From Cliona cf. orientalis (Eukaryota > Porifera > Demospongiae > Clionaida > Clionaidae): a stretch of 64,000 bases of DNA. The stretch spans positions 806,001 to 870,000 of the forward strand of contig OZ005706.1 in assembly GCA_963930775.1 (NCBI GenBank), given 5' to 3'. Below are positions 39,501 to 51,800 of the stretch, piece after piece. Position 1 is the first letter of the stretch; each line of letters begins with the position of its first letter. Position numbers and translations under genes: made by a program. The notes under the pieces are model-generated. The model made no database searches, was not told the DNA's origin, and worked only from the letters and a program-made list of their open reading frames with translations.

Positions 39501-42500
39501 TTTGCTGTACATATACACCATTTACAAGTACATCTACACCAAGTACATGTACATGTACATTGTGTACATGTCAATGTACATGGTCTAGCTGCATGTGCAT
39601 GTAGGAAGTAGCTCTGGCCAGCCAGACTGACTAACTGACTGATACAGACTATTTTTAGCTTAACTCTATGACAATAGACTAAGGCTAGACATCATCAACA
39701 GAAAATACAGCTAGCTAGCTATGTACTTAGCTTTCAACTGCACTTAGGACACTTTGGACTCTGTTTATTTTCTTTTCTGGGTAGTATTTTCATGGCTGTC
39801 TTCCAGGAATGTGGGCAGCTGCCACCTACTTCCATAAATTCCCAAACTCCCACAGACTATACACTATGTGCACAGTTTCAGGACAAATTTCTGGGAAAAT
39901 TAAAAAAAAAAGCCTTCCTATGTAATAGGTTCATATGTCCACCAGTCACACCCATATCATATGAACTTGCAACCAATTTCAAGTTTATACAGGGACTATG
40001 CCAGTCATGATTCTAGAGAGCATATTTATTTAGTCTATTAAAATTTTAATTTAAAACGTAGTTAAGAATTGCAGTCACTTCCTGTTGGGTTCAAGGTTCA
40101 AAGGGGAATTATCACCTACCAAGGGAAGAGGGTACATGTATATAGTTTGTGGCTGATTAAGATATCGCCCACCTGCTAGTTCCTCTCTCCCTCTCTCCAC
40201 AGATGGTATGCTCGCCCACATACATCCCATGTCCCCCACATACCCCAGATACTTTACGTACATTAACACCACACAAAACAGCCCCTGCAGTTTATGCCGC
40301 CTGGTAGTTCCCTCTTCTCTCCACAGCAGGCATGCTTGCCCACACACGTCCCATATCCCGCACATACCCCTGATAGGTACGTATCACCACACAAAAATAG
40401 CCCCTCCACGTGCATACGCAGACAACCCTTAATTTCTAATTTTTCTTGATTTCAATTTTTTTTCTTTGTGTATCTTTGCTCAGCACATTCCAAGGTCCAT
40501 CTCCCTGTGCTTAATTTAAGCGTTTAATAGTGTGCTTCCCTTCCAGAAGGAAATTCGCACACAAGCAGAAAAGGATAGCGGAGGTGGGGAGGGAGGACAT
40601 CCCGTACTTGTATGTGCACTACACGCTATATAGCTGCTACATACTTTCATTCCAAACTCCCACGAGGACGCCCACCGACCTGACGCCTGCCTTTTCATTC
40701 CAAGGGTTGTGGGTCATACTAGGGACTGTGATGAGGAAGAGACCCCCTTCGTTATGAGCCTCCTACCACAGGCGCCCGTTTCTCAATGGACCAATCAGAT
40801 CACTTAACAGAAGCTGGGGAGGACATCCTCAAATAATATGTGATCATATTTTTATTCATACAAAGAATAGCCTTTTCCTTTTTTTTCTTTAACGCAGTCA
40901 CATGCACTTTGACAAAATCTATTTTACTTGTAAGATTTTCTTTATGGCAAGGAGAGTTGATCAAAACATCCTCCTCTTAGATATGTTTTCTCTCCCTCCT
41001 CCACATTTCGCAATGGCTTGCTCCATTCAAAGGACCTTCATCATCACCCCTTCCCTTCAAAATCTTCCCTTATGACTTTAACTTTTATCACCAAGGATAT
41101 GCATGTATATTTGAGTTACAAGTCATTTCCACCAGTTGGATATAACAAAAAAAAACCTGCCATGTTCAGGATGACAAAGGAGAAAGGAGGGAGGGGGTGA
41201 TGGGGAGCAAAGAGTGAGCTACATGGCTACAGAGCTGGGTGGGTGAGTTGTCTAGTCTACTGCCCTCTCCCAGAGGAAGACCTCCTTCCTGGACATCAAA
41301 AATCCCAAGGACTGCACCCTGGGGAAACAGCGTGACCCCAAGATTTGAACTCCTATAATAATTTTGTATGTAGGGGTGAAGCTCCTTCAGCTAAGATTTC
41401 TTCTTGTAGGGTGGGAAGAAGGGAAGGAGGGAGAGAGGAGGGCTAGACAGAGTTTGTGCCATAATGGAAGCTGGGGCAGCCCGTGATGTAATACACACAC
41501 GTGATTGTACGTCCTGTGCTGCAGAAATGGCAGACTGTAGGCCGTCCAGCATGGATATGAAGTCACATATCTTACACTTGCTGTAGATGGTCTCGGAGTA
41601 GATTATGGCACGAGCGTCAGGGTGATCTCAGAGCGGGCACTCAGACCAAGCATGTGGATCATGACTTGGAGAAGGGCTTCTGAAGGCAGGCTCAAGGCTC
41701 AGGGGGACAAGGTGATAGAAGGTGACGAAGAGAGGGAGAAAGAGAACGAGATGAAATAGCACCCTTTTTGGTGGTCATTGTGTGAGGCAGCCACCTCCTT
41801 AATACGGCCACTTAGTTCAAGCTCCCATTCCTCTTTAACTTAAAGCAGCCACCATTCTACTGCAGCCTTTGATCATAGACAGGCTCCACTACTTATGTCT
41901 CTCAACTCCATCCATATACATGTGCTGGGTAGAGAGGAGTATGGGAGAGAGGGTAGGAAGGCTCTGCAGAGGTGGCTGGGAAAAAGCCAAGAAGCTTATT
42001 AGCCAGGGAGACATAAGTACTAGCTACTTAATAAACATGATAACCCCAGTCCCTGATTGATCCCACATGATTGATTGCATGCATGAGGCTAGCAGCCATG
42101 GAGCCTGGCCCTCCATTAGGAGGGGGCAGGGCTGAGGGGTCAAGCATACAAAAACAAACAGCCACCATTGCAATAGTAATATTATTATGGAGGTACAATG
42201 TTGAGAACCAATGCCACACTGTAGTCAGGATGGTGGAATAAAAATTATCTATAATAATTATTGCCTTAATCACTAGCACAGTTCATGAAACATGCATGTC
42301 ACATGTATAATATGCAAGATATTCAAAGAGTAGGGACGATGATATTATGTATGCAAGTAGCTATGTAAACCAGAGAATCTAGCCCATCCTACACCTTCAT
42401 TAACTTTTTACTATAAAATTATGTCTCCAGTAAGCTCCCTCAAAGGTCTGAACTTCACATAAATTCCATAACCTACGTAGCTATGAGCTATGGTATGTAT

Positions 42501-45500
42501 GCAGCACCCCCATCCCTACTCCTTTGATCTTCTGTGCTGTAATAATATTATATTATAACCCCTCACACTCCACTGAAAGGGTTATGCAATGCAGCTTTTG
42601 GTTAGCCTACCACCCACTCACTCAATGGATGCACTATAGTGGGAGAAAAAGAGAAAACCCCTGCAAGGCCAAGGGCTATATAGCTGCATGCATCCTGGAG
42701 CAACATACATGCACAGTACATGTATGTACTCCACACTGCACCACTATACAATGCAGGGGTGCAGCCACACAGCTGAACCCTACCCCCAGGGCCCCATATG
42801 CCACCCACTCAATTGCTGAAGTCAAATCCATTATACCAGGGCCCTCAAATTCACCACAGAAGTACCCTATACCCTACTCCACTCTATAGATCTAACAGTA
42901 CAGCCCTTTGGTCAGTTGGAAGCAGGAGAGAGAGAGAGAGAGAGTTAGTATAAGTGCATGATTGTGTTGGTGGTGGGGGTAAAGTTCAAGAGGAGTTGCT
43001 CCCACACAGCCAGGACACACAGGAAGTACACAGAGACAGACAGGAACTGCCAAACATGCTCCAGCATCAACCTTGATTAATTATTGTATATAAGCAAACT
43101 ATACCTATTATTGTGCACTACTTACAGCACAGCTCCACATAATTGATTATTAGCAGCTAGTAATTACCATTTGTGCAGGAAGTGAATTTTCAGGTCCATA
43201 AACTCTCCTAATTAAGTCACAGCACAATGTTATAAAAAAATATTTATTATGGGCTATAGAAGTGATAGTGTGTGCCAGCAGATTCATTCATTCCAGGGAT
43301 AATCACAGAGTGGGCATTGTAATCAATGACACCTACTCCTCTTTAATGGTTGATTAAATCACATTTTTGCACATACAATGACAGACAACTTGCATAGTTA
43401 GGACCTACCTACAATCAATGGTCAAAAACACAATATTGATTGATGCACCCATGCAGACCCAAATGCTTCATTATGCACACAAAGCGCCTCCAAGCCACTC
43501 CCCACACCTCCATCACACGGCCTGCTTTCCCAAATTGTTAATATTAAGCAGTTTTAAATATTTAAACGCCGCACTTGTCCGTGGGCAGTGGGCAGGCAAT
43601 CTCCCCAGTATGTAAAACATCCCCTGCTAGCTACCTATCCATAGCAAGCTCACCCCCACAGATTATTACAACACCATCATGCAACGTGTATGTGTGTGTG
43701 TGTGTGGTGGGGCTCTAATCTTCAAGTGGACAACCTGACAATGTGACTGGGTTCTACACCTGCTTGGCCCCCACACTGTCCAATGACTTGCAAAAACTTC
43801 CTCAGAGAAGCTCAGAGATGCTGTCAACAGACCACTCTTGGTTAGACAACTGGTCCCAGAAATTGAGGCCTTGTTTATCCTACCATACAACATGGGGGTA
43901 TCCTGGATCCTACGTAACTGACTGGCGCCTATTAATTTTGTATTTTTAGCTTAGCTTCATTCCTAGGTCTATAGATTATATAATAATCTATGCTAGGTCT
44001 CTTCGGAGTTTTTTTTAGTGTTGTATGCAACATTGAAAAGCTGGGAGACTGGGGAGACTGGGGAGACGGTTGGGGGGGGGGGGGAGATTACTTTTTTAAA
44101 TCTCAGACTTTTACTACGTCACTGAATTTGAAGGAATTTCAAGTAACTATAACATATTTTTTTGAGATAGCCAATGTGTTCCTGGAATATGTAAGGGAAA
44201 TGGGTAATTACCACAGGAGCTCCTGTAATAATCCATTTAATGAGCCAAGACTATCCATATCCTGGCGTGGGGGATTAGAGGAAATTTCTATGAGGGGGTG
44301 GTATGTGTGTGTGTATGTGTACATACTTCACTGCAGAGGGGACAGATCCACTTGCCCTTGGGGATGGACCACAGACGAGGGTACTGGCAGTAGGTATGGC
44401 ACTCGTTATCACACTCATCACAAAGCAACATCTGAGGAGGGAGAGAGGGAGAGAGAAATAGAGAAAGGAGAGGGGGAGACCCTATAAATTAATCCAAACG
44501 AAAGCCAGACTTGCGTACGTGTCCTCTTCCTGTATAATATTATTATACCTGCTCATAATCGATATCTTTGTGGCACTTAAGGCAGCCTGTCTCATCTTGA
44601 GGAGGTGGCGATGGTGAAGCCTCCTGCTTTGGCTGAGGGCTCTTCCTCCTTCTTCCCCTTCCACTGCTCCGCTCCTTTGACTGTAGCAGTACAACATCAC
44701 TCATTTGATCTTGCCGTAGATAGCAAAAATATCGCACAAGTCTCATTATTTATTATTGCCACACAAACTTTGAGCATTGCACAGCACTGACACTTAACAT
44801 CTACGCCCACTCAGCGCCATTAAGCCTAACAGGCTACCAAAGTTTGCACACTTTGGCATATTATTAGTACCTACTTCCAACAAAACTACAACTATTGTTA
44901 CCACACAATCCTAATTGATTGGCATTATACTTCCCTACCTGACTTGCAGCTTTGGGCTTGACAGTGCTAGACACTCTTCTCCTGGCCCCCCTCCTCCTTC
45001 CATCAGCACAGTCTTGCTCACTATTATTCTTCTCTCCATTTTTACTCTCTTCCACTTCCATACTGACAGTAGCCATGTCTTCTGCTGACAAACCATTTGA
45101 ATTTTCTTCTTGAGAAGTAGAGAGCTCCATCATCATGGAGTTGTCTACCGCCGCCCGATCCCTACTGGCGCTGTCATCTGATTGGTCCATTCTTTCGGCC
45201 GGCTGAGAGATGATGTCACAATCTTTGTCGTTTTCCTCCAGTAAGCCGTTCATCTTGGATTCCTCTGCTGGCTCCAAACTCTTCCCACCATTTTCAATCT
45301 CTGCAGGGTCATCCCCGCTTTGTTCTTCGTTAGTCCTCCTCCTCCTCCTAGCCTCAAGACTGCTGACATAGCGACCTAGTCCCGACAGAGACCTGAAATA
45401 TTAAGTGCAAGTGTGAGTGCAAGTGAGTGTCTAATAGTCGAGAAAAGTTGTTCAGTAACGCAGCAAGCCAAGTTGAAACATGCAAGCAATTAGGCAGATA

Positions 45501-48299
45501 TGTCGGCATTATTGAATTACCTCGCAATCGAGTGCGCCTAACAAACTGGCACTCAACAAGGTGCACATGCTCTCTCATGCGGTGAATGCCAATTATGCAA
45601 ACTAGAGATGCATAGATAACACGCTGGGCATGGGATGCACGGCATGTATTATACAAATTTAGCAATTTTAGAGCATGTGTATGCAAGAGAGAGAGATAGA
45701 GAGAGGGAGAGGGAGGGAGAGGGGGTCAGGAACATCAGTATAAGGTAGAGACCAGGTTCAATTAGATTAGAGTACTGTTGTGTAGTCAGGGGATACGGCG
45801 AGAAATTATGCATAACTAGACCCATAGCCAAATATGGTTGGAATGCGTGCACATCAGCAGCAGTCTCGTACGGTCTAATAATAATAATAATTATTATAAT
45901 ATTATAGTGTACAAGCAGGTATATAGCAGGCGTAGCTCAGCTTAGAAGCTTAACCATTGCCATCAAAACTCCATGTGGCGCCATTACGATTCAACATGAA
46001 TCGCCTAGCGACAATTTGAGCTATGTAGTTAGCAGTCTGTCAACAGCTTGCTGACCGACTGTGCGGGAACATGCCATTCCATTAGAGACCCATCTGGCAA
46101 GGGTGCATACTGGTGCGGCGGTGTGTGTGTGTGTGTATATATGCTCCACTATGAGCGAGTGGTGGGGGGTCATGAATAATTCAGTGTCTGCTAGTAAGCT
46201 TAATTGAGGATCACTTTAACACCATCGTATTACCATTGTGCAAGTTTTTACTATCACTCAGTCGGTCCATTAGCAACAGCGGGGCTCCAAACTGTACCAG
46301 TACGCAAGCAAGCAGTTCTCATCAGCCGGCTGGCTGGACAGCGGATAATAGGTGTGAGACACCTTGTTGGAAGAGTGCCTCGCAGCTATTGACCCAATGA
46401 GGTAATGGAAAAAGGTTACATGTGATGAGATGTCTCTCTCTCTCTCTAGCTCGGATCAGGTGAAGGGGAGGGGGGGGGGGGAGAATTGTATACATGTACA
46501 TGTAGACACATTGAAAGCACCACACAAGATGCTGTGTACATGTACATGTAGACACCATGTAGGGTACATACACGGACTGGAAGGTACTCTTTGTGCGAAT
46601 CTACGAGATCATGTATGATCTCATGTACGCACGCATAAACCATGCACACATCATAAGCAATGGGATGTAAGATCAATAAAAATACATAATATAATATTAT
46701 ATGGTTAAGTATGGGGAGTGATCGATAAGGTTATAATAATCGTACATACGTACGTACGTCTGTCTGTGCATGTGTACAGAGTGGGCCAAGTGTCTGCTGA
46801 CTTATCAATGCGCCGTCTAAGCAGAAAAATTGGACTGTTTAGTATCCCTCGCTTTTCAGAGGGTCGGGGTGTTATCCACAATGAGGAGTGCATGTGTACA
46901 AAACTGGAGAGGGTTTGAATGAAAGTTTGTACATGCGAGGGCATACAGGGCAGTGATGTTGTCTACATATTGTGCTTTTCACTGATGAGGAGAGTGGGTG
47001 TTCAAAGGGAGGTAATTACCGCATACACTTACAACACATAATTAATGTATAGCGGGAAACTTTCGAGGGAGAAAACTTGAAGTTCGCGGATCAGTAGGAA
47101 AGAGAGCATTTTTGTCACAGAGAAAACTTTTGCAGAATGCTAAATCAATCGTATAGGTGGGTGTGGCATGCTTAAAATTTTTCGAGGAGAAACTTTCACA
47201 GGTGGCTGTCAAACCACAACATTCATGTATAAGGTATAATGGTAATTTCTTAAGCTTGTTACCTTGCCAGCTCCGCCCACTGAGCTTCTGCTGGTGGCTC
47301 CTCATCATAATCACACTCGCCATAGAGACGAACATCAAAATTTGAGTCCTAAAGGAAGTTTACATTATTTGAAAAAAAGCATGGGGAGTATGTGATATGT
47401 GTATGGTGTGTATGAGAGAGAGAGAGAGAGGACAGAGTGAGTTACAACACACCTTCAGGAGCCAGTGCCGTTGTCCATCTGCGTCCACACCAATACTTGG
47501 AGTGTCCATCATTTCAAGATCCTTCAGCTCCTTCCTGAAGCTGGCATTGAACTCAAACTGATCCTCACACGCCAACTGCATAGCCATGTGAAAATTAAAA
47601 TAGTAGTATACGATATGAATAAAATTAACTTTACCCGTAAAATCTTAACTCGAGTTCTGACATCCAGCTCCGAATACGGCAAGCTCTCACTAATGAGCCC
47701 ATTCTTCTTTGCAAACTACAAAAAATTAATCATAAACCACATATAAAATTATCAATAATTTTAATGTATTTAGTAGCCGATACCTTAACTGCCGTGCGCT
47801 GCCATTCCTTTATTCCCTCACTTCTAGAGACATTTCTGACCAAGCGCCAGTGTACGTGCACCATGTTGGTATCATAAGACACATTCTTGTGCTCTGAGGA
47901 ATGTATGAAATATTATTTTTATAAAGAATGGTTCAAATTTCTCAATTTTTGCTGGTTATCCCCGGTAAAACTTAAATTTTAATTTGCATAGCTAATTGAA
48001 TCTGTGTATGCACCATACATGAAGGTTGGTACAGGGTCGACACAGAAACTGTTTTGATGTGCTCCATTTAGAAAACCCCCGGACTTGATCAAAATACCTA
48101 AAATTACGTTTATATTGGAGGTGTTTTGAAGTATACCATAAGCAAAGAAGTCTTCTAGGTCCTTTAGAGTGACGGGAAGTAGGTGAAGTGCGTTTCCAAA
48201 CAATTGAAGAAACGCGAAGATTTGGGCGAAGTCTGGTAGCGAAGATATCGTCTGTTCTGTTTCCGAGTTGTCTTCAGTGCTCTTCCTGCCTCCTTCCAT
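30519..48299 (-). CDS. RSF1-like remodelling and spacing factor (WHIM-type N-terminus, PHD finger)
   Basis: Eleven exons, in coding order: 48299-48137, 47893-47784, 47715-47635, 47575-47453, 47348-47263, 45392-44939, 44680-44549, 44431-44327, 35476-35376, 35217-35178 and 31643-30519. Together they give 839 aa, with phases consistent throughout. RSF1 is the histone-binding partner of ISWI (SNF2H) in the RSF nucleosome-spacing complex. The N-terminus matches RSF1 in order: PDFAQIFAFLQLFG (human SCPNFAVVCSFLERYG), then IGVDADGQRHWLL (human IGRDKDGLMYWYQL). Residues 188-339 are acidic linker. The PHD finger has Cys372, Cys375, Cys387, Cys390, His395, Cys398, Cys413 and Cys416. It is followed by a charged helix and LLVQNIIE (human VGISIENIIP), then the RRSRRSRKDVNYAELND block. 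The last 375 residues are acidic, then Pro- and His-rich. The protein is shorter than human RSF1 (about 1440 aa), mainly in the linkers. CECR2 and BAZ proteins fit less well. Confidence 0.88.
33294..33515. mobile_element. MITE-like element, 17-bp terminal inverted repeats
   Basis: The left end TACCGTATAGCCGGAAA and the right end TTTCCGGCTATACGGTA are exact reverse complements over 17 bases. The outer TA on each side could be a TA target duplication, as in Tc1/mariner-type MITEs. Inside are several copies of TTTGGCGG or its complement CCGCCAAA, giving extra internal self-complementarity. At 222 bp with no ORF, it is non-autonomous. Confidence 0.75.
34362..34841. mobile_element. element with 33-bp terminal inverted repeats
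   Basis: Bases 34363-34395 (beginning AGGCCACACCAAATTGAT) are repeated exactly in reverse complement at 34808-34840, giving perfect 33-base arms around 412 bases. No transposase ORF lies between them. The arms start next to TA-like sequence on the left, but the target duplication is unclear. Flanking DNA on both sides shares TTAGCATGTACG and AACAATAATAAT words, so a larger duplication may be involved. Confidence 0.65.
35601..35626. repeat. 26-base G homopolymer
   Basis: This is the longest single-base run in the window, 26 G followed by AGGGG. It lies 125 bases upstream (on the transcribed minus strand) of the acceptor of RSF1-like exon 9, so it reads as a C run in the pre-mRNA. Confidence 0.85.
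37978..38210. repeat. diverged tandem duplication ending in CACTATGTGACATCACAACC
   Basis: Two copies begin with GATGA(C/T)AAATTACATG, at about 37982 and 38120, and end with GAGATGAG(A/G)CCACTATGTGACATCACAACC, before 38100 and 38210. The middle parts differ in length. The shared end contains TGACATCA, an AP-1/CRE-like site. Confidence 0.65.
38635..38946. repeat. tandem duplication, two copies, 161-bp period
   Basis: Copy 1 (38635-38778) and copy 2 (38796-38946) share, in order, AGAAACCCTCTT, ACTGACACTTTA or ATTGACACTTTA, GCTGAGGATCC, CATCTGTGCTG, CCAGAGTCAGTA, and GCAGTGCATGGGAAAGTATC. Small insertions separate the blocks. No ORF is conserved between the copies. Confidence 0.8.
40170..40408. 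repeat. diverged tandem duplication, about 127-bp period
   Basis: Copies at about 40170-40288 and 40297-40408 share the order C(A/G)CCTG(C/G)TAGTTC, CTCTCCACAG, GCCCACA, CCCATGTCCC or CCCATATCCC, CACATACCCC, and CACCACACAAAA, then AGCCCCT. No conserved frame was seen. Confidence 0.7.
45393..47262 (-). other. RSF1-like intron 5 (1.9 kb)
   Basis: The intron has a phase 2 junction. It contains a GA microsatellite near 45685-45725, AATAATAATT palindromes near 45880-45905, and a 19-base direct repeat TACATGTACATGTAGACAC at 46491-46509 and 46537-46555. A stretch at about 47044-47230 begins TGTATAGCGGGAAACTTTCG, which resembles the end of the 33294-33515 element and may be a degenerate relative. 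No exon was seen. Confidence 0.55.
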
Positions 48300-48880
48300 C
48301 CTCGTCAGTCAATGAGCTCCAGTAGGACCAAGAGTATTTACCCCTCTTGCGTTCGATGTAACGACCCTTACCTTTCGTGTTCTAATTGATAGAAGAAAAT
48401 CGCGAAATATTTTCGCGTGCACAAAAATGAGCCCTGCCCACAAGCAAAATCTTTCAACAAATCTTCTGTACACAGTATTTGCATCCATGCAGTAATTGCA
48501 TGCTATTTCTATATATTGGTTGCAGTCTGAGTTGCGCAGGTAGACGGGACCACAGCTGGATGAGCAAACTCCCAACTCGCTGGCACACATCCAGCGGAGA
48601 TTTATTTGCGCATGCGCATTTGTGTCTGGGCGGAGTATCAGTTGGCCACACAAGCACGTGCAAAAAAGGCGAGTGAATTTGTGAAGAACTTTCTCCGAGA
48701 GTCTCCTGACAGTTCTCTGTGCCAACTGGAGTAGAAGTTGCTCTATCATAGCCTTTCTAAATTCTGAAGATTTGAAAGTGACTGGTGCGAAAAGATTTCT
48801 CAAAAAAAGCTTGGGTATGGTGCTCGTTATTTAGAATTGTTTTGCTTCCATATTATTATTTTCTCTTTTTGACAAAAGAA
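48300..48880. promoter_or_regulatory. divergent promoter between the RSF1-like gene and the RRM gene
   Basis: The two start codons face away from each other across 581 bases. The region contains a perfect palindromic TGCGCATGCGCA at 48607-48618, matching the NRF1 consensus, and no TATA box was seen. A pyrimidine tract ending TTTTTGACAAAAG (up to about 48877), just before the RRM start codon, looks like an acceptor. The RRM gene may therefore have a non-coding first exon. A 164-codon minus ORF at 48309-48803 crosses the region but shows no family signature and would remove the promoter. Confidence 0.6.
48607..48618. promoter_or_regulatory. NRF1-type palindrome in the RSF1/RRM promoter
   Basis: TGCGCATGCGCA is a full match to the NRF1 consensus (YGCGCAYGCGCR). 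It lies 308 bases from the RSF1-like start and 263 from the RRM start. The same core occurs before two other genes in the window. Confidence 0.55.
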
Positions 48881-51800
48881 ATGGCGGGAAGGAGGCGAGA
48901 GGAGAATCTGGAGGCCAAAATTATCATTCGAAACTACCCATTGGACACAGATGACCGGGACCTCCGCATCATGTTTGAGAAATATGGCAAGATAGAAGAC
49001 TGTGAGTGACAAAAATTCAAAAAAAAAAATACTCAATCACTTTATGAAAACAATACCTTTACATTTAGCAAGGTTTTTTCAACATTTCAACTTTTACAAA
49101 TTTGCCTTTTTTGCTATTAATTTTATTACACATACTGTTGCAGTGTTCATGCCAAAAGAGAGAGACACGCGAAAGCCAAAAGGTTTCACGTTTTGTCAGT
49201 ACAAGAGGAAAGAAGATGCTACGGATGCCATCAAGGGAATGAACGGACGAGTGAGTATGAAAAGCTTCCATTGTGAGCCATGTCAGTTTGTACTGAGAAG
49301 CTATAATGTAATATTATGGCTGCTTTGCTGTGTATTAAAGTGTGTTGTACATTGTGTAAAAATGTCTGTATATAGCAAGAAGGAAGAAAGCACAGTCCTT
49401 GAAAAAGTGGAGTACCTCCTCCCACTTGTGCATGTGTAGCTGGTATCTCTAATGCATGATGAGACGTGTATCTGATCTGAGCTGATAAGCTCTCCTGTTT
49501 GTGTCGTGCTATCATGGTGAGATCTATAGTTGTGATATGTGGTGTATAAAGTGACCATCGTTGTATCTTGTTGGTCAAGCTGACATGCTGCTGTCCCAGA
49601 TAGTTTTCACCTAGGCCAGTATTGGTATTCCAAGGTTTTCTGGACGGTCACATGTAGGGAAACAATTTCGCACGTACCTAAGATGAAGTATATACCCTGT
49701 TTCATCTTTGAGGTGCCAAATTGCAGTCAAGTTACCATTAAATTTTAATTGTTATGTAATTGTGTACGCATGTCATCGATATTGCTCCTTGATATCCAAC
49801 AGGATATCAATGGCCACAAACTCTCGGTTGAATTCTGTCGCATTCCCCGAAACGAGAGCCGTTGGGGAGGAGGGGGTGGTGGTGGTGGTGGGCGTGACAG
49901 GGGGCGTGGCCGAGACAACGGTCGAGACAGCCGGAGCAGTGGTGGGCGGAGAAGGAGCCGATCACCCAGAGATCGTCGAATGTCACCGTCCCGTGACCGA
50001 GGAAGCCGAGATTATGACCGTTACCCCCGCGATGACTACCGTGGTGGTGGACACAGTCGTTCTACTGCGACAGGCGGCGTCCCTCCTGCCCCTGGTGGAT
50101 TTTATCCAGGTCCCCCCGATGGCTATGGGGACTATCCTGCTCCCCCTCACGGTCCTGATGGAGGTCCTTATGGACCCCCTCCTGGGGGGCCCGGTGGATT
50201 TGGCCCCCCTCCTCCTGGTGGAAGCGGCGGTGGTTACGGTGGACCTCCTGGTGGATCTCGTCCCCCTCGAGCCGGCCTTCTTGAACCTCCCTATCCTCTA
50301 CCTCCACAGGGGCCGCCACCAGACAGTGGATTTGGTGGCCCCCGACCAGACGGTGGTGGTCCCCCTGGTCCTCCCGCCAGAGGCATGGGTCCTCCTCCTG
50401 GAAAAGGATATCCAGGTGGCCCCCCACCTCCCGGCCCCCCTCCACCTGGGGGAGATATGGGCTATGGACGACGGCCTCCTGATATGGGGGGACCTCCCCC
50501 TCAGAGAGATGGTTCCAGCTACTATAGAGGTGGTCCTCCTGGCAGTGGTGAGTTTCTAAGTACTCCAAAATATAATAAATTAAGCAGTATTAGCATTGAT
50601 TATGTTATCAAATGTTGTGTATGTATTGACTCGGAATATGTTATTGGAAGGTTTGAATTGGTACCATGGTGTAGGAAGCAGGTACAATGGTAGCTATTGG
50701 CAAATGATGATGATCGTTTAAAAAATAATCTTTTCTGACACCTCTTGTCTGAGCTCATGCATTGGGCAATGATCACAAGACACTGAGAACTGATGCCATG
50801 AACATTCCTGCTACTACATGATGCCAAGATCCACAATTTTGGCAGTGTATATAATATACGTATATGTAGCTATTGCTGTAGGACCAGCAACCAGTTTAGC
50901 ACCTTTTTTCATGTTCATACTGTCACAAGAAGCCACCTGGACCAAGATAAGACTACCGTTCAGCAGTAACAGAATGGACTTTCCATACAAAATTTATGAA
51001 GTGATCTACTATAGCTGCCTCTCCCAGTGATATTTGCATGTTGAAATTCAACTGAGATTTCACATTTCCAGTACCCAGCTGCAGCTTTACAACCAACCAG
51101 GATTAGTATATTATTATAGTTAGTGTGTACTGACTACTATTTCGCTGCTATTTTTTCCTGCACTGACTATTAGTAAGGGTAATTTTGTAAGCTAGTACCA
51201 TCTAGTAAGCGATCATTTTTTTAGATTCACCAAGAGAAGTAAACTACAATATCGACTTTCCATGCCGTCAACAACAAATTTTCCTTGATATGTGTGCAAT
51301 CACAAATTTGTCCCGTTTTGACTCAGTATGCGTGCCTTCTGCACTGCCATCTGTGCTATATACACTATTTGATTAATGTGTTAGTATTGACATTGTATGT
51401 TTGCTCTTTCTCTCTCCCTCCTGCTTGCATATAACGTACATAGGGGGCCCGCCTCCTCCCGGCTCTGCAGCAGACCAGTACGGCGGCCCACCTCCTCCCG
51501 GTGGCCGTAGCAGCTATTATGATGATCCCAGCCAGCAACGCTACTACGATGCCCCACCTCCCCCCGGCCAGAGCAAATCCTACGGCAGCAGCGGCAGTGG
51601 TGGCCCCCCTCCCCCAGGTCCCTCAGATCCCAGCGGGGGTGGATACGGCTCCGGATACGATGGGGGACGCTCGTACGGTTCTGATTATAACAGGAGCAGT
51701 GGTCCCCCACCCCCAGGAGGCTATGACAGCTACCGGGGTCCTCCTGGAAGCAGCGGTGGTGGGAGTGGCCCTCCTCCCTCCTCAGGAAGAGACAGCTACG

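Larger units (their letters stand above)
35477..44326 (-). other. RSF1-like intron 8 (8.85 kb)
   Basis: This intron lies between the PHD exon and the charged-helix exon, and both ends are phase 0. It contains a 26-base G run (35601-35626), three separate tandem duplications (about 37978-38210, 38635-38946, 40170-40408), GTACAT palindromes near 39540-39583, and a GC-richer block at 40.5-41.7 kb with coding-like frames on both strands (see findings). No recognised gene is nested here. Confidence 0.65.

Noticed and set aside
41490..41637. Extra RSF1-like exon in intron 8
   Set aside because: Its possible splice phase does not match the phase 0 ends of the flanking exons, and RSF1 has no corresponding segment.
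48309..48803. 164-codon minus ORF between the RSF1-like and RRM genes
   Set aside because: No family features, and it overlaps the divergent promoter with the NRF1-type site. A small unknown gene is not fully excluded.
49708..50559. 283-codon plus ORF overlapping RRM exon 3
   Set aside because: It is a frame-shifted reading of Gly/Pro-rich repeats. The frame joined to the RRM encodes DINGHKLSVEF, the end of the RRM, so that frame was chosen.
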